Source of the DNA: an uncultured Collinsella sp.
GTDB lineage: Bacteria > Actinomycetota > Coriobacteriia > Coriobacteriales > Coriobacteriaceae
DNA: 64,000 nucleotides
Direction of reading: 5' to 3'
Assembly: GCA_902491345.1 (NCBI GenBank)
Contig: CABUHI010000002.1
Span: 62,001-126,000, forward strand
The translations under genes were made by a program, and so were the position numbers. Under the pieces are notes generated by a model that saw only the letters and a program-made list of their open reading frames with translations, had not been told where the DNA came from and ran no database searches. Shown here piece after piece: positions 58,510 through 64,000 of the stretch (position 1 is the stretch's first letter; the number at the start of each line of letters is the position of its first letter).

Positions 58510-60156
58510 GTGGAGGCGGTGGTTCCTGCCGACATCGTCATTAAGACGACGGCGCTGTTTACGGCCGAGGAGCTTGAGCCCCATGCGGGATGCGTCGCGG
58601 TTCGCGGCAACGAGATCGTCGCCGTGGGCGCACCCGACAAGGTACAGCCGTTTGTCGGTCCCGATACCGAGGTGATCGATGCGGGCAACAAGCTGGTTAT
58701 GCCCGGATTCAACGATTCGCACATGCACTTTGCGCTCGGCTCCATTCAGAAAGACGAGGACTTCTGCTGCGATTTGATGTTCTTGCCGAGCGAGCAGGCC
58801 TGCGTCGATGCCGTGGCGAAGTTTGCCGCCGAGCACCCCGACAACCCGTGGATCTACGGCCAGGGCTGGTATTCGCCCGCATGGGAGGATCCGACTGATC
58901 CCGACTGCCGTAGCCTCGATGCGCTCGACATCGATCGCCCGATTGTGCTTTCGGACTTTTCGATGCACGTGGTTTGGTGCAATACCGCCGCGCTCAAAGC
59001 GGTCGGCATCGACCGCAACACCCCGACGCCCGAGGGCGGCCTCATCCGCCACTTTGACAACGGCGAGCCCAACGGTTTTCTGTCCGAGCCCCAGGCGACG
59101 AACATTCTGCTCGATGTGGTGCTCAACAAGCCGGACCTCGATGCTTCGCTGCTCAAGTCGATGCGCAAGTTTAACAGGCTCGGCATCACTTCGATCGGCG
59201 ACATGCATCCCCTGGGCGTGACTACGCCCGGCGTGTACGACATTTACGACCGACTGGCAAACGAGGACCTCAGCACGCTGCGCATTAGCTATCACTCTGC
59301 GCTCGATGCTCCCATGGCGGAGTCGCAGGCTCTGAGGGCGCGCCATCATGGCGAGCGCGTGCGCATGGCGGGCCTTAAGTACATCCTGGACGGCTGCCCC
59401 GAGGCCTATACGGCATACATGCACGAGCCGTATCTCAACGCCCCCATGGGCAAGGGCTTCCGCGGCGAGCCGGCGTGCAACCAAGAGACGCTCGACCGCA
59501 TGGTGCTCGAGGCCGATAAGAACGGCTTTGACGTTCGCATCCATGCCATTGGCGATGCCTCGGCCACGATGATCATCGATGCCGTCGAGCGCGCCGAGGA
59601 GGCGTGCGGCGACAAGGGGACGCGTTTTGCCATCGAGCACACCGACAACCTGCAGTTTGAGGACATTGCGCGTATGAAGCGCCTGGGCATCAACGCCGCG
59701 ATTCAGCCGCAGCATCCCATTGGAGGCCTTGGGCAGGGCGTGTACGAGGGCTCGCTCGGCGAGGAGCGCATGAGCCATATGTGGCGCTACCGGGAGGAGG
59801 CCGACGGCGGAATCCATCTGGGCCTTGGTACCGACTGGCCTGCGGTCATGTCGATCGATCCCATCGACACCGTATATGCCGCGGTGACGCGCAGCGAGTT
59901 CGATGGGCATCCGGCGGAAGGCCATTTCCGCGAGAACGCGCTGACGCTTGGCGAGACGCTCCAGGCGCATACGCTCGGCTCCGCCTATGTCGAGGGTTTC
60001 GAGCGCCGTCTGGGCAGTCTTGCCGCCGGCAAGCTGGCCGACATCGTTATCCTGTCGGGTAACCCGTTTGAGATGGACCCGATGGCGCTTCGCGAGCTGG
60101 AGGTCGAGACGACCATATTCGATGGGCGTATTGTCTATCGCAAGGACGAGGCATAG
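58510..60156 (+). CDS. amidohydrolase family 3 protein (YtcJ-like)
   Basis: The 548-residue protein has the metal-binding pattern of amidohydrolases: PGFNDSHMHF after the N-terminal barrel, IHAIGDAS, AIEHTDNL, QPQHPIGGL and LGTDWPAV. This is the YtcJ/N-substituted formamide deformylase-like group, which hydrolyses amide or formamide bonds in the cytoplasm; no signal peptide is present. The start is a GTG at 58510, 2 bases behind the MFS gene, indicating coupling. The real substrate cannot be told from sequence. Confidence 0.88.
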   Translation: MEAVVPADIVIKTTALFTAEELEPHAGCVAVRGNEIVAVGAPDKVQPFVGPDTEVIDAGNKLVMPGFNDSHMHFALGSIQKDEDFCCDLMFLPSEQACVDAVAKFAAEHPDNPWIYGQGWYSPAWEDPTDPDCRSLDALDIDRPIVLSDFSMHVVWCNTAALKAVGIDRNTPTPEGGLIRHFDNGEPNGFLSEPQATNILLDVVLNKPDLDASLLKSMRKFNRLGITSIGDMHPLGVTTPGVYDIYDRLANEDLSTLRISYHSALDAPMAESQALRARHHGERVRMAGLKYILDGCPEAYTAYMHEPYLNAPMGKGFRGEPACNQETLDRMVLEADKNGFDVRIHAIGDASATMIIDAVERAEEACGDKGTRFAIEHTDNLQFEDIARMKRLGINAAIQPQHPIGGLGQGVYEGSLGEERMSHMWRYREEADGGIHLGLGTDWPAVMSIDPIDTVYAAVTRSEFDGHPAEGHFRENALTLGETLQAHTLGSAYVEGFERRLGSLAAGKLADIVILSGNPFEMDPMALRELEVETTIFDGRIVYRKDEA

Positions 60157-60170
60157 TTAGGGTGATTGAC

Positions 60171-61352
60171 GTGAGCAAAGGGACGGTCGAGAAGTACGCG
60201 TTGCTGTTTGTGGTGTGCGGCGTCGTGTTTGCCGCCAACTACGCGCAGTACCAGGTGTCGGGGTTGGCGCACATGGTTGTGTCGAGCTTGCGGTTGTCGT
60301 CTGCCGAGTTTTCGGCTGTCCTGTTTGCCCCGTTTATTCCTGCCGTGGTGTTTGGTATGCCGGCAGGCGTTTGTGCCGATCGTCGCGGCGTGAAGGCGCT
60401 CGTGTTTTTCGCATCGGCGGTTTCTGCGGCCGCGGCGGTCGCGCGCGTCGCGTGTTCCTCGTTTGCGACGCTGTTTGCAACGAGCATGCTGCTGGGCGCG
60501 GCGCCCTGCGTCATCAACGCCATTGCGTTGAAGGTGTTGGGACCTGCTTTTGGCGATGACACCGATCGCGCCATGGGGTGGTTTTATGCGGCGGGCTCCG
60601 CCGGCATTGCCTGCTCGCTTGCGACGTCTCCTCTCTTTGCGGCGGCTGGGCAGGCATACGTGTTCGCCGCTGTCTTGTTTGCGGTATTTGGGCTGCTGTG
60701 GCTGCTTGTCGCGCCGTCGGCGGACGCCGTGCGTGCAGCAAGCGATGGCGGCGCCGGTGACTCCGTGCCGATGGCGGGCGCTTTTGGAACGGTGGCCAAG
60801 ATGCCGATGATTTGGCTTGTGGCGGTGCTACTTGGAGTCGCCCTCGCGTCGGCTACGGCGTACTCCGGTTATTTGGTATCGGCGCTCGAGGTTTCGATCG
60901 AGCCGCAAACCGCTGGAGTCCTGGCTTCGTTTGTAACCCTCGGATCGATTGTCGGGAGCGTGGTCGGCCCCTATATGCGCGCGCAGTTTAAGGACTACCG
61001 TGCATTTATGGCTTTGTCGGCGGTCGCCGGAGGCGTGCTCATGTGGGCTGGGGAAGCCTTTATTTCCACGTCTTCGATAGGGCTGATGTTTGCGATCGGC
61101 ATCGCGAGCGCCGTTGCCGGGCCCGTCGTCCAGTCGCTGCCGTACATGCTTCCCGGCGTGCGCGATGGCCTTGCGGGAAGCGCCGGCGGTGTGGTGAGTA
61201 CCGTCTCGCTGGGATTGACGTTTTTGATTCCCGTGGTGCTTTCTTGCTGCATTGGCGAGAGCTACGAAACGCTTCTTTTGGGATGCGCCGTTCTGTTTGG
61301 CGCCATGGCGCTGGCGTCTCCGCTTCTGCCCTCGCCCGATTCGCTTACGTAG
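60171..61352 (+). CDS. MFS transporter 2
   Basis: The 393-residue protein has twelve predicted membrane helices and is paralogous to MFS transporter 1 (ANYAQYQVSGLAHMV, RDGLAGSAGGVVSTVS). GC is high and helices are Ala/Val-rich. The GTG at 60171 is chosen with TTAGGGTGA just upstream; GTG at 60162 lies within that site. It follows the amidohydrolase by 14 bases. One of the pair might import the substrate and the other export a product. Confidence 0.85.
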   Translation: MSKGTVEKYALLFVVCGVVFAANYAQYQVSGLAHMVVSSLRLSSAEFSAVLFAPFIPAVVFGMPAGVCADRRGVKALVFFASAVSAAAAVARVACSSFATLFATSMLLGAAPCVINAIALKVLGPAFGDDTDRAMGWFYAAGSAGIACSLATSPLFAAAGQAYVFAAVLFAVFGLLWLLVAPSADAVRAASDGGAGDSVPMAGAFGTVAKMPMIWLVAVLLGVALASATAYSGYLVSALEVSIEPQTAGVLASFVTLGSIVGSVVGPYMRAQFKDYRAFMALSAVAGGVLMWAGEAFISTSSIGLMFAIGIASAVAGPVVQSLPYMLPGVRDGLAGSAGGVVSTVSLGLTFLIPVVLSCCIGESYETLLLGCAVLFGAMALASPLLPSPDSLT

Positions 61353-61407
61353 TGCCACGCCCCCGTTTGTTCGATGCCGGTTGGCACAATACTAGGAGTT
61401 GATTTAC

Positions 61408-61869
61408 TTGACGTTGAAAAAGAGCACCGTCGTGACGATCCTCAATGGCATCGTCAACCCTCTGCTCATGTGTTCGTTTTTGCCGATTATCGAGGGAAAA
61501 GCCGCACTCGATTTTCAAGGCGTCACGGGCTTTTGGGGACAGCTTGCCCTAGCCATTGCCATTGCGCAAATTGTGAGCTTTATGCCGCTCTTTGGTAAAA
61601 CCGTCGGCATGTGCGTCGAGTTTTTTGGCTTTGAGCCAGGTACTCCCGGCGCGCGTGTCTGCGGAACCGTTGTAGGCGCTACGCTGCTCTTTTGCCTTAT
61701 CGGACTGTTTGAGATTGCTTTTCAGACGGGCTTTGGCGTGGTCAATGGCATGCCTTATTTTTCGCGCTGGGCACGTCTTGTGACGGGTGGCTGGGCGTTT
61801 GTTGTTGTGGGCGGCTTGCTGTTTGACCCCTTTGCCGCGGCGCTTGCCGCTAAGGTGACGGGCGAATAG
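61408..61869 (+). CDS. hypothetical four-helix membrane protein
   Basis: The 153-residue product (start MTLKKSTVVTILNGIVNPLL) has four predicted membrane helices, with GxxNPLLM in the first and FFGFEPGTPGARV between the second and third. I do not recognise it with certainty; it resembles small DUF2798-like membrane proteins in layout. The TTG at 61408 is favoured, with TAGGAG 9 bases upstream; the TTG at 61399 touches that site. It is 55 bases behind MFS transporter 2 and ends at a strong terminator, so it probably belongs to the same transcript. Confidence 0.7.
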   Translation: MTLKKSTVVTILNGIVNPLLMCSFLPIIEGKAALDFQGVTGFWGQLALAIAIAQIVSFMPLFGKTVGMCVEFFGFEPGTPGARVCGTVVGATLLFCLIGLFEIAFQTGFGVVNGMPYFSRWARLVTGGWAFVVVGGLLFDPFAAALAAKVTGE

Positions 61870-61918
61870 AGCTTGGTGCCGCTTGTGCAGCGGGTATAAC
61901 AGACGAATGGCTGTCGGG

Positions 61919-61950
61919 GCCGACCGGGGGACTGGTCGGCTTCTTTTTTT
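61919..61950 (+). terminator. terminator of the MFS-amidohydrolase operon
   Basis: GCCGACC and GGTCGGC pair around an 8-nt loop, followed by TTCTTTTTTT. Confidence 0.85.
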
Positions 61951-61994
61951 GCGCGTGCTACCATGTACGGGCATTTGTCTGATGGAGGCTGCCG

Positions 61995-62693
61995 TTGTCG
62001 CGTGCGTTGCAACATATGGAGATCCCGCTGCTCCTGGCGGTGCCGGTGGTGATGGCTACTGCGCTGCCGGCGGGTATTGAGCACGCGGCGCTTGCCATGC
62101 TCGTTGTCGTGGCGTTGGTGCTCGCGCTGTTCTTTGCGGGTTACGAGGCATCGCGTCCGGGCTTGCGCCAGATTATGCCCACGCTGGTTTTGGCGGCGTT
62201 GGCGGCGGCGGGGCGCATCCTGTTCGGGCCCATTCCCGACTTTAAGCCGGTGAGCGCCATCGCCATTATCGCGGGGGCGACGCTCGGCCGACGTAATGGC
62301 TTTATGGTCGGTGCGCTGGCGGCGCTGACCAGCAATTTCTTTTTTGGACAGGGTATGTGGACGCCATGGCAGATGTATGCCTGGGGTCTGGTGGGCTATG
62401 TTGGCGGCGTGCTGGCGCATGTGGGGGCATTCGACCGCGCCGACGGCATCGTGCGCATGCCGGCGCTGTTGGCGTATGGCTTTGCCTCGGGTTTGCTCTA
62501 TGGCGTTGTGATCAACGCGTATGACATCATCGGTTTTGTGCAGCCGCTCACCTGGGCGGGCGCCGTGGCGCGTCTTGCCACGGCAGTGCCGTTCGACATC
62601 ACACACGGCCTGGCAACCTGCGTGTTTTTGGCTGCCTTGTATAAACCCTGGTGTCGCCGCATCAACCGCGTTGTCGTGAAGTACGGGTTGTAA
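61995..62693 (+). CDS. ECF transporter S component (substrate-binding membrane protein)
   Basis: The 232-residue protein has six hydrophobic segments and the S-component pattern GRILFGPIPDFKPVSAIAII, GATLGRRNGFMVGALAALTS and WGLVGYVGG. It would bind a vitamin or metal and use the shared EcfT-EcfA module, such as that at 53.7-56.3 kb. The ligand is not identifiable; the DFKP...ALTSN segment is frequent in S components of unknown or cobalamin-related specificity. The start is TTG at 61995 with GGAGG 6 bases upstream. Confidence 0.82.
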   Translation: MSRALQHMEIPLLLAVPVVMATALPAGIEHAALAMLVVVALVLALFFAGYEASRPGLRQIMPTLVLAALAAAGRILFGPIPDFKPVSAIAIIAGATLGRRNGFMVGALAALTSNFFFGQGMWTPWQMYAWGLVGYVGGVLAHVGAFDRADGIVRMPALLAYGFASGLLYGVVINAYDIIGFVQPLTWAGAVARLATAVPFDITHGLATCVFLAALYKPWCRRINRVVVKYGL

Positions 62694-62740
62694 GGGGAGC
62701 GAGGCAGCTAATTTGGGCCGTAGGGCTACGCCCTCCGAAC

Positions 62741-62803
62741 TTGCGGTGGAATAGTTCCTGTTTTCGGCCATATGGCCTCCAATCAGGAACTATTTCACCG
62801 CAA
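62741..62803. repeat. 20-bp-arm palindrome with nested palindromic loop
   Basis: Arms TTGCGGTGGAATAGTTCCTG and CAGGAACTATTTCACCGCAA pair with a single wobble. The 23-nt loop contains GGCCATATGGCC. It lies between convergent genes (S component and exonuclease III) but has no T run. Confidence 0.75.
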
Positions 62804-62861
62804 CTCATATGGGGATGGGAGGATGATCCGTTTTCCTCCGTCCCCAGGGGATCAGTTGGGG

Positions 62862-63680
62862 TTAGAGCTCTAGCGCGAGGGTGACGGGGCAGTGGTCGCT
62901 GCCGAAGATGTCGCCGCGGATGCCGGTGTCGCGTACGTTGTCGGCGATTGCGTCGCTTACCAGGAAGTAGTCGATGCGCCAGCCGGCGTTGTTCTTGCGG
63001 GCATTAAAGCGATAGCTCCACCAGCTGTAGACGCCCTCGACGTCCGGATTAGCCGTGCGCCAGGTATCGGTAAAGCCGGCGTTGAGCAGCTCGGTGAACT
63101 TGCCGCGCTCCTCGTCCGAAAAGCCTGCGTTGCCGCGGTTGGACTTGGGGTTCTTAAGGTCGATTTCCTCGTGCGCCACGTTAAAGTCGCCGCAGGTCAC
63201 CACAGGCTTGCCGGTCTCGTGCTCAAGCGCGCTCAAAAAGCCGCGATAGGCATCGTCCCAGGCCATGCGCACATCGATGCGCGCGAGCTCATTTTGGGCG
63301 TTGGGCGTATAGACGTCGACAAACCAAAACTTGTCGAACTCGAGCGCGCAGACGCGGCCCTCGGTCGCGGCCTGCGCCACGAGCTCTGCCGTCTCGCCCT
63401 CGCTAGCGTAGGGTAGCAGCGCATCGGCGTGCAGTGTGCGCAGCGGTTCCTGGCGGCTAAAGACCGCAGTGCCCGAATAGCCTTTGCGCTCGGCGTAGCT
63501 CCAGGTTTGGTGATAGCCGGGCAGGTCGATATCAGCCTGCCCCTCCTGCAGCTTGGTCTCCTGCAGCGCCAGGATATCGACATTGAGCTCCTGCGCGATT
63601 TGAATGAAGCTTGGGTCCTTTTTGAGCACGGCGCGCAGGCCGTTGACGTTCCACGAGGCGAAAGTGTAAGTCTGAGGCAT
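62862..63680 (-). CDS. xth: exodeoxyribonuclease III (AP endonuclease)
   Basis: The 272-residue protein belongs to the ExoIII/Ape1 family: SWNVNGLRA, ILALQETKLQ with catalytic Glu, VVTCGDFNVAHEEIDL, GWRIDYFLVS and GSDHCPVTLAL with the catalytic Asp-His pair. It cuts DNA at abasic sites in base excision repair. Length is normal. AAAGGA lies 6 bases before the ATG. It is divergent from the sirtuin gene. Confidence 0.95.
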   Translation of the reverse strand: MPQTYTFASWNVNGLRAVLKKDPSFIQIAQELNVDILALQETKLQEGQADIDLPGYHQTWSYAERKGYSGTAVFSRQEPLRTLHADALLPYASEGETAELVAQAATEGRVCALEFDKFWFVDVYTPNAQNELARIDVRMAWDDAYRGFLSALEHETGKPVVTCGDFNVAHEEIDLKNPKSNRGNAGFSDEERGKFTELLNAGFTDTWRTANPDVEGVYSWWSYRFNARKNNAGWRIDYFLVSDAIADNVRDTGIRGDIFGSDHCPVTLALEL

Positions 63681-63793
63681 GGTGTCCTTTCGACGGGGTT
63701 GGCAGGCTTAAGATTAACGCAACAGAGGCGGGGCAGGACCCGCGAGCGACGGAGCAATCGCAGCCGCTCCGGCGGCACAGATGGAGGACATAT

Positions 63794-64000
63794 ATGACGC
63801 AGGCAATATCGGACCCCAGGCAGGCCTCCGCCGCGCTGGCGGATCTGTTTGACACCCACGAGCGCGTGGTGTTCTTTGGCGGCGCTGGTGTTTCCACGGC
63901 AAGCGGCATTCCCGACTTTCGCAGCGTGGACGGCCTGTATCACCAGCAGTTTGCCTATCCGCCCGAGACCATGCTGTCGCACAGCTTTTACGCGACACAT
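63794..64000 (+). CDS. Sir2-family NAD-dependent protein deacylase, N-terminal part
   Basis: The 69 visible residues contain VVFFGGAGVSTASGIPDFRS, the NAD-binding signature of sirtuins, here with Ala where most have Glu (STESG). Sirtuins remove acyl groups from lysines using NAD. The ATG at 63794 follows GGAGGAC. The gene runs off the right edge, so the zinc-binding cysteines cannot be checked. Confidence 0.88.
   Translation, partial: MTQAISDPRQASAALADLFDTHERVVFFGGAGVSTASGIPDFRSVDGLYHQQFAYPPETMLSHSFYATH

Overview
The window is a chromosomal stretch of a GC-rich Gram-positive bacterium. Gene order (rpsF-ssb-rpsR-rplI-dnaB-purA), LuxR-type regulators fused to or sitting beside MFS transporters, a class B sortase, LAxTG surface proteins, NfnAB and PTS/ECF transporters together suggest class Coriobacteriia, most likely a gut Collinsella. 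That assignment is an inference from gene content; no 16S gene is present.

Layout. 0-1 kb: the start of an unknown gene leaving the window, structured repeats and two tRNA-Ser genes on the reverse strand. 1.3-4.8 kb: ribosomal/replication operon with a clear promoter. 4.8-24 kb: mostly nucleotide synthesis (purA, purD, carA, carB, purE, purF, purM, purN) mixed with a Nudix hydrolase, an ABC exporter, a class B sortase, a MoaE-like protein and a predicted multi-membrane ABC-type protein. carA carries a PyrR-type RNA hairpin over its ribosome site. 24-29 kb: an accessory region of lower GC, with a lipoprotein, small membrane and zinc-ribbon proteins and a Crp/Fnr-like regulator, linked by a repeated dyad. 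29-36.5 kb: toxin-antitoxin pair, lone PTS EIIA, PrsA-like foldase, YqeY, a polar amino acid ABC importer and a cytidylate-kinase-like protein. 36.5-47.5 kb: membrane LuxR regulator and two LAxTG surface proteins (659 and 2200 residues) with arrays of hairpin repeats behind them. 47.5-53.6 kb (reverse strand): nfnB-nfnA, pth, prs, glmU. 53.7-64 kb: ECF transporter T and fused A1A2 components, a LuxR regulator divergent from an MFS-amidohydrolase-MFS locus, an ECF S component, exonuclease III and the start of a Sir2 deacylase.

The most unusual content is between genes. There are several distinct families of long imperfect palindromes. In three of them the copies differ in stem sequence yet stay self-complementary while loops, internal loops or flanks are identical: the 149/150-nt elements at 8275 and 32380 (reverse), the pair at 16343 and 16586 around the carB-purE gap, and the GGGACAG-core palindromes scattered over 22-50 kb. 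This compensatory pattern points to selection on a folded nucleic acid (RNA, or single-stranded DNA acted on by a transposase-like enzyme). The 149/150-nt element is the best candidate here for an undescribed structured RNA or mobile hairpin. A further inverted-repeat element of about 200 bp sits in frame inside the linker of the fused ECF ATPase.
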